Source of the DNA: Caulobacter ginsengisoli | GTDB taxonomy: Bacteria > Pseudomonadota > Alphaproteobacteria > Caulobacterales > Caulobacteraceae | Length of the DNA: 64,000 nucleotides | Assembly: GCF_030814835.1 (NCBI RefSeq) | Contig: NZ_JAUSVS010000004.1 | Coordinates: 124,001-188,000 of the forward strand | Direction of reading: 5' to 3' | Part shown: one piece after another, positions 1-10,484 of the stretch | Layout of the letters: each line of letters opens with the position of its first letter | Numbering within the stretch: the stretch's first letter is position 1 | Notes under the pieces: generated by a model | Seen by the model: only the letters and a program-made list of their open reading frames with translations | What the model was told of the DNA's origin: nothing | Database searches by the model: none | Made by a program: the position numbers and the translations under genes

Positions 1-30
1 ATCACCGCCGAGCGCTTCTCCGCACTGTAG
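1..30 (+). CDS. C-terminal end of an unidentified gene entering from the left
   Basis: Frame 1 reads nine codons (ITAERFSAL) and then TAG at 28-30. The stop lies 7 bp before the stop codon of the convergent cysteine synthase gene, a spacing usual for convergent genes in this compact genome. Only nine residues are visible, so the family cannot be named and the reading could be chance. Confidence 0.3.
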   Translation: MTAERFSAL

Positions 31-37
31 ACGTCCG

Positions 38-1030
<993 letters not shown>

Positions 1031-1050
1031 GTGGGGAAGGTGTCCCCAAT

Positions 1051-2172
1051 CTAGGCCGCCGCGGGCTTCCTGTCAGCCTCGCCGAGCAGGGGTTCGAGCA
1101 GGTGCTCGGCCAGCCAGCGGACGACCGGCACGGCCACTCCATCGCCCACCACCTGCAGGGCCGCCGTCTGGCTGGCGGGGAGGCGATAGCTGTCGGGCAG
1201 GCCCATCAGCCGGGCCCCCTCGCGCCCGGTGAGCAGGCGCGAGCGGACCTCATCGCCTTCGGCCACCACCAGGGTCTGGCGGGATGAGCCGCCGGCGGGC
1301 GTGCGCAGGCAGCCGGCCAGGCCGTCGAACCTGGCCTCGGCCCGCTGATCGCCGCCGCGCATGCGCCGGAACACCGCCCCGACGGCGCGGCCCTTAGCGG
1401 CGGCGGTCTTGAGGCGGTCGTAATGCGTGGGATTCATCAGGCCGAGCAGCTTGCCGGTCTGTTCGGGCGTGCGCCAGTCGACCGCCGCGTCGGGCTCGAG
1501 CAGGGCGGCGAGGGTCTGATTGCGCAGCGGCGGGGCGGCCAGGCGCCACCACAGCCAGTGGCTGCGCTGCTCCATCGAAAGGTGGCTGAAGGCGGCCCGG
1601 ACCGCGCGGGTATGGAAGGGGCTGGGACCGATCAGGTTGGCGGGGACCGCCTCGCGGGTGGCGATGATGAACACTCGGGGCCGCGACTGGGGCAGGAAGG
1701 CCGCGGCGTCGATCTCCAGAGCGCCGAAGCGATAGCCGCGTGAACTCAGCGCCTCGGTCAGGGCGGCGAAATCGGTGCCGCCGTGTGAGGTCATCAGGCC
1801 ACTGACATTCTCGATGACCAGGGCCCGGGGCGCGCGCGCCTCGTCATCCAGGGCCTCTATCAGCCGCCAGAAGCCGAAGAAGGCCGAGGACTTGCCGCCG
1901 GTCAGTCCGGCCCGCGCGCCGGCCAGACTGAAGTCCTGGCAGGGGCTGGAGGCCCAGGCCAGGTCCGCGCGGCCCGGCAGGTCGCTGCTGGTCAGGGCCC
2001 AGACATCGCCCTCTCGCATATGGGCGTCGCCGAAATTGTCGCGATAGACGGCCGCCTTGACCGGGTCGAAGTCGTTGGCGAACAGGCAGCCCCAATGCTC
2101 GCCCAGGCCCAGCCGGGCCATGCCCCCGCCGGCGAAGAATTCATACAGGCTGAAGGGGCCGTTTCGACTCAT
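1051..2172 (-). CDS. Solitary DNA (cytosine-5-)-methyltransferase
   Basis: 373 residues from the ATG at 2172. A longer upstream reading exists but would cross the divergent lipoprotein gene, and the conserved region begins only a few residues after this ATG. C5-methyltransferase motifs in order: motif [12 protein letters not shown] (about 12-22, S-adenosylmethionine binding), motif [10 protein letters not shown] with the nucleophile C78, motif VI IENVSG (E121), motif [14 protein letters not shown], and a C-terminal GDGVAVPVV like motif X. The variable target-recognition region lies between motifs VIII and X, about residues 190-320. No restriction endonuclease, specificity subunit or Vsr gene is adjacent, so it is a solitary methyltransferase; its recognition site cannot be read from sequence. 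The divergent lipoprotein start is only 47 bp away. Confidence 0.93.
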   Translation of the reverse strand: MSRNGPFSLYEFFAGGGMARLGLGEHWGCLFANDFDPVKAAVYRDNFGDAHMREGDVWALTSSDLPGRADLAWASSPCQDFSLAGARAGLTGGKSSAFFGFWRLIEALDDEARAPRALVIENVSGLMTSHGGTDFAALTEALSSRGYRFGALEIDAAAFLPQSRPRVFIIATREAVPANLIGPSPFHTRAVRAAFSHLSMEQRSHWLWWRLAAPPLRNQTLAALLEPDAAVDWRTPEQTGKLLGLMNPTHYDRLKTAAAKGRAVGAVFRRMRGGDQRAEARFDGLAGCLRTPAGGSSRQTLVVAEGDEVRSRLLTGREGARLMGLPDSYRLPASQTAALQVVGDGVAVPVVRWLAEHLLEPLLGEADRKPAAA

Positions 2173-2219
2173 CGTGAAAACAAGTCTAGCCTGAGCCGGA
2201 CCTATTGGGAGACCTACCG

Positions 2220-2678
2220 ATGCGCCCCATCGCCGCTGTCTTCGTTTCAGCCCTTCTGCTGGCCGCCTGCGACCAGTCCCATGACGGCCAGGACGGCCCT
2301 CCGGCCGGTCCGCCCGCCGATGCTCCGGCCCCGCCGCCGACCACCACACCACCGGCCGCCGCCTATCCGGCCGACCTGGACCTGGCCGGCACCGAACCGT
2401 TCTGGGCGGTGAAGATCCGCGGAACCGCCGTTGAGTTCTCCGAACCGGACGCCCCGGCCCAGGCCTTCGCCAACGCCGCCAAGGCCGAGGCCGGCGGCGC
2501 GGCGACCTGGACGGCCAACAACGCCACGGGTTCGATCGTGGTCAAGGTGACGGCGGGACCCTGCTCGGACGGCATGAGCGACCGGGTGTGGACCTACACC
2601 GCCGAGGTCACGCTGGGGACGCGGGTGCTGAAAGGCTGCGCGGCCGTTCCGTCAGCGCCGGGTTCGACGCAAGGGTAG
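2220..2678 (+). CDS. Small lipoprotein of the COG3650 type
   Basis: 152 residues. The N-terminus has a signal peptide ending in a lipobox (LLAACDQS), so the mature protein should be anchored by a lipidated cysteine at about residue 17. A Pro/Ala-rich linker (about 25-50) precedes a compact domain opening with LAGTEPFWAVKI and containing a Cys pair (GPCSDGMSD and KGCAAV). The GTEPFW signature is what I associate with COG3650/MliC-like envelope proteins; the function is unknown. The ATG at 2220 is preferred over an in-frame ATG at 2205 because GGGAGA lies 7 nt before it and because the signal peptide starts there. It stands alone between divergent and convergent neighbours. Confidence 0.8.
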   Translation: MRPIAAVFVSALLLAACDQSHDGQDGPPAGPPADAPAPPPTTTPPAAAYPADLDLAGTEPFWAVKIRGTAVEFSEPDAPAQAFANAAKAEAGGAATWTANNATGSIVVKVTAGPCSDGMSDRVWTYTAEVTLGTRVLKGCAAVPSAPGSTQG

Positions 2679-2679
2679 C

Positions 2680-2844
2680 CTAGCCCTTGCCGACTTCCAT
2701 GGTCGGAATCTGCGAGTGGGTAGCGTCCGGTTTCGATTGACCCGGCAGCGGCATCAACAGTCCGACGGCGATCGCCAGGGCGGCGGCGGCGGCCAGCAGA
2801 ATCTTGACGGCTACGGTGGGGTCTCCGGTGTGGTCGTGTCGCAT
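2680..2844 (-). CDS. 54-residue single-pass membrane protein, unknown function
   Basis: An ORF from ATG at 2844 to TAG at 2680-2682. It encodes a charged N-terminus (MRHDHTGDPT), one hydrophobic helix rich in Ala/Leu/Val (about 11-33, including VKILLAAAAALAIAVGLL), and a short polar tail ending in EVGKG. Third codon positions are strongly G/C as in neighbouring genes, while overlapping frames give Arg/His-rich nonsense, which supports this frame. Its stop lies 1 bp beyond the stop of the convergent lipoprotein gene. I do not recognise a family. The topology suggests an inner-membrane protein with a short periplasmic tail. Confidence 0.6.
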   Translation of the reverse strand: MRHDHTGDPTVAVKILLAAAAALAIAVGLLMPLPGQSKPDATHSQIPTMEVGKG

Positions 2845-2922
2845 GGTGTTCAAACGGTTGCCGACGATGGGAGTTGCTCTCCCCCATACGTAGGAAGCCG
2901 TGCTTCGGATTGCTCAAATGAT

Positions 2923-2952
2923 AACGGCGGCGAGGTTGCCCCCGCCGCCGTT
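2923..2952 (-). terminator. GC-rich hairpin after the thiolase gene
   Basis: AACGGCGGCG at 2923-2932 pairs perfectly with CGCCGCCGTT at 2943-2952 around a 10-nt loop, starting 27 nt past the thiolase stop. On the minus strand it is followed by ATCATTT, a weak U run. It is the likely terminator of the thiolase transcript and separates it from the small membrane protein gene. Confidence 0.55.
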
Positions 2953-2978
2953 TCGTCTTTCGGGCCGGTGAACTGGAC

Positions 2979-4166
<1,188 letters not shown>

Positions 4167-4191
4167 GGGCGGTTCCTCTTGTGGGATTGAG

Positions 4192-4207
4192 TCAAACGCT
4201 AGTTTGA
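4192..4207 (-). promoter_or_regulatory. Perfect 6-4-6 inverted repeat upstream of the thiolase gene
   Basis: TCAAAC-gcta-GTTTGA is a perfect palindrome of 6-bp arms lying 26 bp upstream of the thiolase ATG, followed on the upstream side by an A/T-rich stretch unlike the surrounding DNA. The size and symmetry fit a TetR-family operator of the FadR/PsrA kind that controls beta-oxidation genes. The regulator is not in this window. Confidence 0.5.
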
Positions 4208-4317
4208 ATTTTCAGGATTGACCCTAGGGGAGAGTTCCGCCTCGCGCCAGATGCCGCTAGCGTCAACCTTGCCCCGACTCTTGCAAGCCCACCGCGGGCT
4301 GTGATCCCTTGGCGGGC

Positions 4318-4716
4318 ATGAAGACTCTGCTCCGCCTCACCCCCCGCCTATTCTTCACGGCCGCCCTGCTCCTCGCCCCCAGTCTCGGAGGCGCCCAGGA
4401 TCTTCCGCCAGCGCCCAACGGCGGCGCCTGGATCGAGTGCAACATCACAGCCATCTCGGCCTATCGCGACCATATCGGCCTCACCTGCGCCGCCCCGCCC
4501 GGCGTCGGCCTCTCCGGCCAGTCGCCCGAGGACACGCCGCGCCAGTTCGCCGTCGAGATGACCAACGCCCTGGCCGACGCGGTTCTGCGGCTCAGCCAGC
4601 AGGCGGTGACCCTCAAGCGCCCGCTGCGCCTGCTCTACGTCATCGCCCCGGAGGGCAATCCGTCCGGCTGCCCGGCCAAGACCTGCCGGGGGATCGTGGG
4701 CGTGGAACTTCGCTAG
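4318..4716 (+). CDS. Secreted hypothetical protein
   Basis: 132 residues from ATG at 4318. A signal peptide (MKTLLRLTPRLFFTAALLLAP, cleavage probably after GGAQ at about residue 27) precedes a mature domain of about 105 residues with four cysteines (ECNITA, LTCAAP, GCPAK, KTCRG), so one or two disulfides in the periplasm are likely. No catalytic motif is evident and I do not recognise the family. It is flanked by a thiolase on the opposite strand and a palindromic intergenic repeat downstream, with no operon partner. A TTG at 4309 would add three residues but has no better ribosome site. Confidence 0.62.
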   Translation: MKTLLRLTPRLFFTAALLLAPSLGGAQDLPPAPNGGAWIECNITAISAYRDHIGLTCAAPPGVGLSGQSPEDTPRQFAVEMTNALADAVLRLSQQAVTLKRPLRLLYVIAPEGNPSGCPAKTCRGIVGVELR

Positions 4717-4758
4717 GTCGTATCGATATTCAGGTGTGGCAGCTCCAAACCACCCTTC

Positions 4759-4881
4759 AACCGTCATCGCCGGGCTTGTCCCGGCGACCCATAAACACCG
4801 GCAATGACGGTTAGCGGCGGCGCTGTCCGAGAGCGGCTTGACGCACCGAGTCTATGGGTGGCCGGCACTTCGGCCGGCCAC
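4759..4881. repeat. Nested palindromic intergenic repeat
   Basis: An outer inverted repeat, AACCGTCAT (4759-4767) with ATGACGGTT (4804-4812), encloses an inner hairpin TCGCCGGG (4767-4774) / CCCGGCGA (4780-4787). A second perfect hairpin, GTGGCCGGC (4858-4866) / GCCGGCCAC (4873-4881), follows. The CCGTCAT...CCGGGCTTGTCCCGG core is a dispersed palindrome common between genes in alphaproteobacteria. It fills most of the 291-bp gap between 4716 and 5008, where I see no gene. Confidence 0.7.
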
Positions 4882-5007
4882 GACGGAATTTAGGTGGGAG
4901 TGTGAATCTCAGAGATCGATGAATGTCGATCGGCCCTAGCCTGTTGACGTGCGGGGAAGGCGGCGCGACATTTCCCTGAACAACGATAACTCAAGGGAGC
5001 GAGCGCC

Positions 5008-6753
5008 ATGGAACGCGCCTATGATCTGGTCCTGCGCGGCGGGACGGTGGTCGACGGCTCCGGCGAGGCTCCCTTCCAGGCCGATATCGGGGTCAAGGAC
5101 GGGCTGATCGCGGCCGTCGCGCCAAACCTGCCGGCCGGTGTGGAAGAGATCGACGCCACGGGAAAGCTGGTCACGCCAGGCTTCGTCGATGTGCACACCC
5201 ATTATGACGGCCAGGCGACCTGGGACGAGCGCATGCAGCCCTCGTCCTGGCACGGGGTCACCACCGTGGTGATGGGCAATTGCGGCGTCGGCTTCGCTCC
5301 TTGCAAGCCGGAGGACCACGACCGGCTCATCAGGCTGATGGAGGGGGTAGAGGACATTCCCTTCCCGGTGATGACCCAGGGGCTGCCCTGGAACTGGGAA
5401 AGCTATCCCGACTATCTCGACGCCCTGGCCAAGCTGAAGTTCGACATCGATATCGGCAGCCAGCTGCCCCATGCCGCCTTGCGGGTCTTCGTCATGGGCG
5501 AGCGCGGCGCCAACCGCGAGCCGGCGACGCAGGCCGAGATCAACGCCATGGCCGCCATCGCCAGGCGGGCCATGGAAGCCGGCGCCCTGGGCTTCTCCAC
5601 CTCGCGCACCCTCAACCACCGCACCAGCGACGGCCAGCCGACCCCGACCCTGACCGCCAGCGAGGACGAGCTGACCGGCATCGCCCTGGGCCTGAAGGCC
5701 GCCGGGCGCGGGGTGCTGCAGTTCGTCAGCGACTTCGCCCCCGACCCCCTGGCCGAATTCGCCATGCTGCGCCGCATCGTCGAGGCCAGTGGCCGGCCGC
5801 TGGCCTTCACCCTGGCCCAGAACCACCGCAACACCGTCTCCTGGAAGAAGCTGCTGGCCGCGTTGGAAGAGTCGGTCGACGCCGGCAACCCGATGAAGGC
5901 CCAGGTCTGCGGCCGTCCGGTCGGGGTGCTGTTCGGGCTGGAACTGACCCTGCATCCGTTCAGCCAGCACGAGGCCTGGAAGGAGATCGCCCACCTGCCG
6001 CCGGCCGAGCGCCGCGAGAAGCTGGCCGAGCCGATGACCCGCGCCCGGCTGCTGGCCGAGGACCTCAATGTGAAGGGCCCATTCGCCGGCTCGGCCCTGC
6101 AGGCCTGGGACATGATCTTCCCGCTGGATCCGGTCGCCCCGGACTATGAGCCGACCCAGGACAAGACCCTGGCCTCGCTGGCGGCCGCCCGGGGCGTCAC
6201 GCCACAGGAAGTGGCGCTGGACCACATGCTGTCGAACGGCGGGCAGGGGATGCTCTACCACCCGTTCCTGAACTACGGCGACGGCAACCTGGACCCCAGC
6301 TTCGTCATGCTGCAGCACCGCGACACGGTGCCGGGCCTGTCGGACGGCGGCGCCCATGTCGGCACCATCTGCGACGGCAGCTTTCCGACCTACATGCTGA
6401 CCCACTGGACGCGCGACCGCACCCGCGGGCCGAAAATCCCGATCGAGGCCATCGTCCGCATGCAGACCCTCGACACCGCCCGCTCGGTCGGACTGAACGA
6501 CCGGGGCCTGATCGAGGTGGGCTACCGCGCCGACCTCAACGTCATCGACTACGAGACCCTGACCCTGCATTCGCCCAGCATCGCCTATGACCTGCCGGCC
6601 GGCGGGCGGCGGCTGCTGCAGCGGGCGGACGGCTATGTGGCCACCATCGTGGCGGGCCAGGTCACCTACCGCGATGGCCAGCCGACCGGCGCGTTGCCGG
6701 GCCGGCTGGTGCGTGGGCCGCAGGGCGCGCCGGTGTCCATGGCGGCGGAGTAG
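5008..6753 (+). CDS. N-acyl-D-amino-acid deacylase family amidohydrolase
   Basis: 581 residues, amidohydrolase superfamily, D-aminoacylase type. Members hydrolyse N-acyl-D-amino acids to free D-amino acids and a carboxylate at a zinc site in a TIM barrel. Visible features are the N-terminal beta-sandwich strand ([18 protein letters not shown]), the metal-binding motif [11 protein letters not shown] (about 63-73), the NCGVGFAPC loop carrying the family's metal-bridging cysteine, SDGGAHVG with the late Asp ligand, and the C-terminal composite strand RADLNVIDY. Length is slightly above the roughly 480-residue D-aminoacylases, matching the larger subgroup. An AGGGAG ribosome site precedes the ATG. 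It is a single gene whose stop abuts the convergent DUF1330 gene. The substrate cannot be inferred. Confidence 0.87.
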   Translation: MERAYDLVLRGGTVVDGSGEAPFQADIGVKDGLIAAVAPNLPAGVEEIDATGKLVTPGFVDVHTHYDGQATWDERMQPSSWHGVTTVVMGNCGVGFAPCKPEDHDRLIRLMEGVEDIPFPVMTQGLPWNWESYPDYLDALAKLKFDIDIGSQLPHAALRVFVMGERGANREPATQAEINAMAAIARRAMEAGALGFSTSRTLNHRTSDGQPTPTLTASEDELTGIALGLKAAGRGVLQFVSDFAPDPLAEFAMLRRIVEASGRPLAFTLAQNHRNTVSWKKLLAALEESVDAGNPMKAQVCGRPVGVLFGLELTLHPFSQHEAWKEIAHLPPAERREKLAEPMTRARLLAEDLNVKGPFAGSALQAWDMIFPLDPVAPDYEPTQDKTLASLAAARGVTPQEVALDHMLSNGGQGMLYHPFLNYGDGNLDPSFVMLQHRDTVPGLSDGGAHVGTICDGSFPTYMLTHWTRDRTRGPKIPIEAIVRMQTLDTARSVGLNDRGLIEVGYRADLNVIDYETLTLHSPSIAYDLPAGGRRLLQRADGYVATIVAGQVTYRDGQPTGALPGRLVRGPQGAPVSMAAE

Positions 6754-7185
6754 CTACTCCCCGAACCCTTCGCCGGGCTCGACCGGGCTCATGCGGATCA
6801 GCCGGCTGTCCTCGACCCCGGCCTGCCGGTGCCTGACCACCTCGCGATAGAGCGGGTCGGTGACCATTTCCAGGAAGGCTCCGGCGCTGGGATATTCTGC
6901 GATGAAGGCCAGGTCCCAGCGCTCATCGGTCGGGCCTGTGACCACGGTCTCGGGCTTGCCGACCCAGACCTGTCGCCCGCCGACCCGGCCGAACACCGGG
7001 GCGCTCTCGCGGCCATAGGCGCGATAGGCCTCCAGCCCGCTCATCCCCTTGCCGTGGTTGGGGTGATCCTCCGGATAGTCGGCCAGCGGCCTGAGGCGGA
7101 CCAGGTTGAGCATGTGGATCGGCCTGTCGCGCGGCAGGGCCTTGAAGGCGTCGAACTGGGCGCGGGTCGGGTCGATGCTGCTCAT
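6754..7185 (-). CDS. DUF1330 family protein
   Basis: 143 residues, recognised from the ferredoxin-like dimeric alpha/beta-barrel pattern of DUF1330: an N-terminal strand PIHMLNLVRLRP, the central helix GLEAYRAYGRESAPVF, and WDLAFIAEYPSAGAFLEMVTDPLYREVVRHR. Such proteins are small cytosolic dimers of unknown function, distantly related to stress-responsive A/B barrel proteins and monooxygenases. The stop codon immediately abuts that of the convergent deacylase gene. It lies 10 bp downstream of the last TPM-domain gene on the same strand, so it may be the last cistron of that operon, though no functional link is evident. Confidence 0.78.
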   Translation of the reverse strand: MSSIDPTRAQFDAFKALPRDRPIHMLNLVRLRPLADYPEDHPNHGKGMSGLEAYRAYGRESAPVFGRVGGRQVWVGKPETVVTGPTDERWDLAFIAEYPSAGAFLEMVTDPLYREVVRHRQAGVEDSRLIRMSPVEPGEGFGE

Positions 7186-7195
7186 GTCGTCACAT

Positions 7196-7855
7196 TCACG
7201 CCGTCACGGGGCGGTCGGGCAGTTCGTTGGGGTTGCCGGCGGCGGGCGGAAAATGGGCGGCCAGGGTCTCGCCGGCCTTCTGGACGGCGACAACAAAGCC
7301 GTCGGCGGGGGCGCCGCGGCCCATGCCCTCGGTCAGCCGTTGCGCCACCTCGCTCCAGACCGCCTTGGGCGCCGCCTCGTAGATGGCCTCGTCAGCGATG
7401 ACCTCGGCCCGCCGCTCGGCCACGGAGGCGAACAGCAGCACACCGGTCCGGCCCTCGGTCATGTGCAGGCCCTTGGCCAGGAACTCGGCCATGGCCGCGC
7501 GGCGCACCCGCTCGGCCTTCAGCCCGGCGGGGGTCAGCGCGCGCCGCACCGCCGGCTGGGCGACGATCAGCGCCGCCAGGATGAAGATCACCGCCTGGAC
7601 CAGCACGAAGGCCGACAGCGCCGCCGACACCGGCTCGCTGGTCCACAGGGATCCCAGGCCTGCCAGCGTCCTGGGGCTGAAGACCGCGAGCAGGCCGGGC
7701 GCGACGATCGCCGCCCCCGCCGCCCAGGCGATGGGCGTCTCGCGGTAGTCGGAAACGTGCGGCGCCAGCACGCAGTAGATTTCACCGGCGGTGGTCGCTT
7801 CGGCAGCCGCCACGGCCTGGGCGATGCGGTCTTCGTCGGCTTCGCTCAACGTCAT
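7196..7855 (-). CDS. Membrane TPM-domain protein, copy 2 of the pair
   Basis: 219 residues from ATG at 7855; the upstream in-frame extension only reads back through the Gly-rich end of the preceding gene. An N-terminal segment (EADEDRIAQAVAAAEATTAGEIYCVLAP) is followed by two hydrophobic segments (about 45-62 and 80-100) and a C-terminal half typical of COG3762-type TPM proteins (AERVRRAAMAEFLAKGLHMTEGRTGVLLFASVAERRAEVIAD). It begins 1 nt after the stop of the secreted TPM gene at 7857-8906, so the two are translationally coupled. It closely resembles the product at 8995-9675, evidence of a tandem duplication. TPM proteins act in envelope quality control in plastids and bacteria; the activity here is unknown. 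Confidence 0.83.
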   Translation of the reverse strand: MTLSEADEDRIAQAVAAAEATTAGEIYCVLAPHVSDYRETPIAWAAGAAIVAPGLLAVFSPRTLAGLGSLWTSEPVSAALSAFVLVQAVIFILAALIVAQPAVRRALTPAGLKAERVRRAAMAEFLAKGLHMTEGRTGVLLFASVAERRAEVIADEAIYEAAPKAVWSEVAQRLTEGMGRGAPADGFVVAVQKAGETLAAHFPPAAGNPNELPDRPVTA

Positions 7856-7856
7856 C

Positions 7857-8906
7857 TCACCAGCTCCCCGAGGCGCCGCCGCCCCCGAATGACCCACCGC
7901 CGCCTCGATAGCTGCTGCGGCCGCCGCTGCTTCCGCCGCCGCTGAACAGTCCCCCGCCAGAACTGCGGCCCCCGCCTCCGCCGAAGAGGCCGCCGCCGCC
8001 GCGCCCGCCGCCGCCGCCGAACCAACTGCCGTTGCGGATGCGATTGGCCAGCAGCATGCCGCCAGCGCCGGCCCCCGCCCCCATGATCAGGCCTGGGAGA
8101 ACACCGCCACCGCCGCCGCCACCGCCACCGGCGTTACCCATGCCATTGTCCATGGCGGCGCCCATGATCGGCGCGCCACTGGCGTCGACCGCGCCCGCAA
8201 CCGGAACCCCGGCCTGGGTCATGGGCGCGCCGGGCATGCCGGCATAGACGACCTGGGTCTTGCGGCCGCCGCCCAGCATCCGGACCAGCAACGCGACCAC
8301 CACGGCAATCAGGATGACCGTTCCCAGGGAAACGCCGCCCGAGGCGGGAGCCGTGGGCGCGCCCGCCGCGCCGGCGGATGACAGCGGGCTGGCGCCGGCC
8401 GCGGCCGGTGGCGGCGAGGCGGAATCGATCTGCTTGATGATCGCCTCGGCGCCGGCGCTCACGCCGCCGTCGATGTCGCCGGCCTTGAATTTCGGGACGA
8501 TGGCCTGGGTGATGATGGCGCCGGCGTCGTCGTCGGTCAGCACCGATTCCAGGCCGTAGCCCACCTCGATCCGCACCTTGCGCTGCTTGGGGGCGACCAG
8601 CAGGAGGACGCCGTCATTCGCGCCTTTGCGGCCGATACCCCATTTGCGGCCCAGCAGGATGCCGTAGTCCTCGATCTCCAATCCCTGCAGAGACGGCACG
8701 GTCACCACCACGAACTGGTGACCGGTCCGGGTTTCCAGGCCTTCCAGATCCTTCGCCAGGGTCGCTTCGGTTTCGGCCGAAAGCACCTCGGCCTGATCGA
8801 CCACCCGTCCGGTCAGTTCAGGGAAGGTCGGACCGGCCAGGGCGACCTGCGCCGTGAAGGCCAGCATCAGCCCCAACACAAGTCCGCGCAGCGTTCCGCG
8901 TATCAT
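7857..8906 (-). CDS. Secreted TPM-domain protein with Gly-rich tail, copy 2
   Basis: 349 residues from ATG at 8906, where AGGGGGACGG gives a good ribosome site and a signal peptide (LVLGLMLAFTAQVALAG) begins. The mature protein opens with FPELTGRVVDQAEVLSAETEATL, the TPM-domain signature, and continues with GHQFVVVTVPSLQGLEIEDYG, DGVLLLVAPKQRKVRIEVGYGLE and LTDDDAGAIITQAIVPKFKAGD. A membrane segment (about 185-205) separates this periplasmic domain from a long Gly/Ser-rich tail of about 140 residues ending in GASGSW. The tail is much longer than in the sister copy at 9677-10480. It is the upstream partner of the 7196-7855 gene and probably shares the LemA-led operon, 88 bp after the first module. 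Confidence 0.86.
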   Translation of the reverse strand: MIRGTLRGLVLGLMLAFTAQVALAGPTFPELTGRVVDQAEVLSAETEATLAKDLEGLETRTGHQFVVVTVPSLQGLEIEDYGILLGRKWGIGRKGANDGVLLLVAPKQRKVRIEVGYGLESVLTDDDAGAIITQAIVPKFKAGDIDGGVSAGAEAIIKQIDSASPPPAAAGASPLSSAGAAGAPTAPASGGVSLGTVILIAVVVALLVRMLGGGRKTQVVYAGMPGAPMTQAGVPVAGAVDASGAPIMGAAMDNGMGNAGGGGGGGGGVLPGLIMGAGAGAGGMLLANRIRNGSWFGGGGGRGGGGLFGGGGGRSSGGGLFSGGGSSGGRSSYRGGGGSFGGGGASGSW

Positions 8907-8994
8907 CCGTCCCCCTGTGAAGCCGCTTGGCGCCATGCGGCGCAAACGGACTTTAACCACGGCTGGGGAGAGGGCTAGAGTCTAAAAACGGGCC

Positions 8995-9675
8995 TCAGGG
9001 CAACTCCACCAGCCGGTCCGGCAGTTCGTTGGGGTTGTCGGGTCCCGGCGGCACGTGCGCGGCCAGGATTTCTCCCGACCGCTGGATAGCGGCCACGAAG
9101 CCGTCGGCCGGTTTCCTGCGCTCCAGGCCGGCGATCAGCAGCTGCACCACCTCGTCCCAGACGTCTTTCGGGGCGGCGGCGTAGATGCCTTCGTCGGCGA
9201 TCACCTCGGCCCGGCGCTCGGCCAGGGAGGCGAACAGCAGGACGCCCGTGCGGGCCTGGGTCAGGTGCAGGCCCTTGGCCAGGAACTGCTCCATGGCCGC
9301 CCGGTGCACCCGCTCGGCCTTGAGGCTGGCCGGGGTCAGCAGGCGCCGGACCGGCGCGGCGGCCACGATCAGGGCGGCCAGGCCGAAGACCACCGCCTGG
9401 CTCAGCCCATAGACCGCCAGGGCCGCGAAGCTGGAGCCGGAGTCATGGCCGGCGCTCCAGCCGTTGATCAGGTTCAGCAGGGTCGCAGGCCGCCAGCCGG
9501 CCAGCACGGCGAGGGCCGGCAGCACCAGGGCCGCCACCGCCGCCCAGGCGAGCGGCGTCTCGCGATAGTCCGACACCTTGGGCGCCAGCACGCAGTAGAT
9601 CTCGCCGGCGGTTTTGGTTTCCGCGACCGCCACGGCGGCGGCGATACGGTCGTGTTCGGTCTCGCTCAGCGCCAT
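8995..9675 (-). CDS. Membrane TPM-domain protein, copy 1 of the pair
   Basis: 226 residues from ATG at 9675. The layout matches the 7196-7855 product: a polar N-terminus (ETEHDRIAAAVAVAETKTAGEIYCVLAP), two hydrophobic segments with a longer inserted loop (NGWSAGHDSGSS), and a conserved C-terminal TPM half (AERVHRAAMEQFLAKGLHLTQARTGVLLFASLAERRAEVIAD) ending in PNELPDRLVELP. Its start lies 1 nt after the stop of the secreted TPM gene at 9677-10480, the same spacing as the second module. This shared junction shows that a two-gene unit was duplicated. The role is inferred to be envelope-associated. Confidence 0.83.
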   Translation of the reverse strand: MALSETEHDRIAAAVAVAETKTAGEIYCVLAPKVSDYRETPLAWAAVAALVLPALAVLAGWRPATLLNLINGWSAGHDSGSSFAALAVYGLSQAVVFGLAALIVAAAPVRRLLTPASLKAERVHRAAMEQFLAKGLHLTQARTGVLLFASLAERRAEVIADEGIYAAAPKDVWDEVVQLLIAGLERRKPADGFVAAIQRSGEILAAHVPPGPDNPNELPDRLVELP

Positions 9676-9676
9676 C

Positions 9677-10480
9677 TCACCAGCCTCCCGAAGAACCGCC
9701 GCCGCCGAACGAGCCGCCGCCGCCGGAGAAGCCTCCGCCGCCGCCGAACCCGCCACCGCCGCCATCGCCGCCGCGCCAGCCGCCGCTGCTCATGCCGCCC
9801 AGGATGATCCAGGGCAGCGCTCCGCCCAGACCCCCGCGCCGCCGCCGGCCGCGCAGGCTGGACAGCACCACGAAGAAGACGACCAGCAGGATCAGGAAGG
9901 CCAAAGGCGGCGGGCCGCCGCGGGACTTGGTCTTGGCCTTGGCGGCCACCGCCTTGGCCTGGTCGTCGGGCAGGTTCAGTTGCTGGACGATGGCGTCGGT
10001 CCCGGCGATGACGCCGCCATTGAAGTCGCCCGCCTTGAATTTCGGCAGGATGGCCTGGTTGACGATGACGCTGGAGAAGGCGTCGGTCAGCACCGGCTCC
10101 AGGCCATAGCCGACCTCGATCCGCACCTTGCGGTCGTTCGGCGCGACCAGCAGGACGACGCCGTCATCCTCCTTCTCGCGGCCGATCTTCCAGGCCCGGC
10201 CCAACTGGTAGCCGTAGTCCTCGATCTCCAGTCCTTGCAGGGAGGAGACCGTGGCCACCACCACCTGATGGCTGGTGCGGCTTTCCAGGTCGGTCAGGTC
10301 CGCGTTCAGCTTCGCCTCGGTGGCGTCGGACAGGATGTTCGCCTGGTCGACGACATGCGTGCCGTTGGGCGGCGGGAAGCTTGGCGCGGCCCACGCAGCC
10401 GAGAATGGGGCCAGTTGGGCCGTGAAAGCCAGGGCAAGCCCCAGTATCACGGCCCGCGCCCGGTGCGGGATGAGCGTCAC
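9677..10480 (-). CDS. Secreted TPM-domain protein with Gly-rich tail, copy 1
   Basis: 267 residues. A signal peptide (VILGLALAFTAQL...AWA) leads into the TPM domain (FPPPNGTHVVDQANILSDATEAKL, HQVVVATVSSLQGLEIEDYGYQLG, DGVVLLVAPNDRKVRIEVGYGLEPVLTD). A single membrane segment (PLAFLILLVVFFVVLSSL, about 200-218) is followed by Arg residues and a Gly-rich tail ending in GGGSSGGW. This is COG1512-type architecture, with the globular domain in the periplasm. Its ATG is only 4 bp after the stop of the LemA gene, so the two are cotranscribed; LemA/TPM pairing is recurrent in bacteria. The tail is about half as long as that of the second copy. Confidence 0.87.
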   Translation of the reverse strand: MTLIPHRARAVILGLALAFTAQLAPFSAAWAAPSFPPPNGTHVVDQANILSDATEAKLNADLTDLESRTSHQVVVATVSSLQGLEIEDYGYQLGRAWKIGREKEDDGVVLLVAPNDRKVRIEVGYGLEPVLTDAFSSVIVNQAILPKFKAGDFNGGVIAGTDAIVQQLNLPDDQAKAVAAKAKTKSRGGPPPLAFLILLVVFFVVLSSLRGRRRRGGLGGALPWIILGGMSSGGWRGGDGGGGGFGGGGGFSGGGGSFGGGGSSGGW

Positions 10481-10484
10481 GGGT

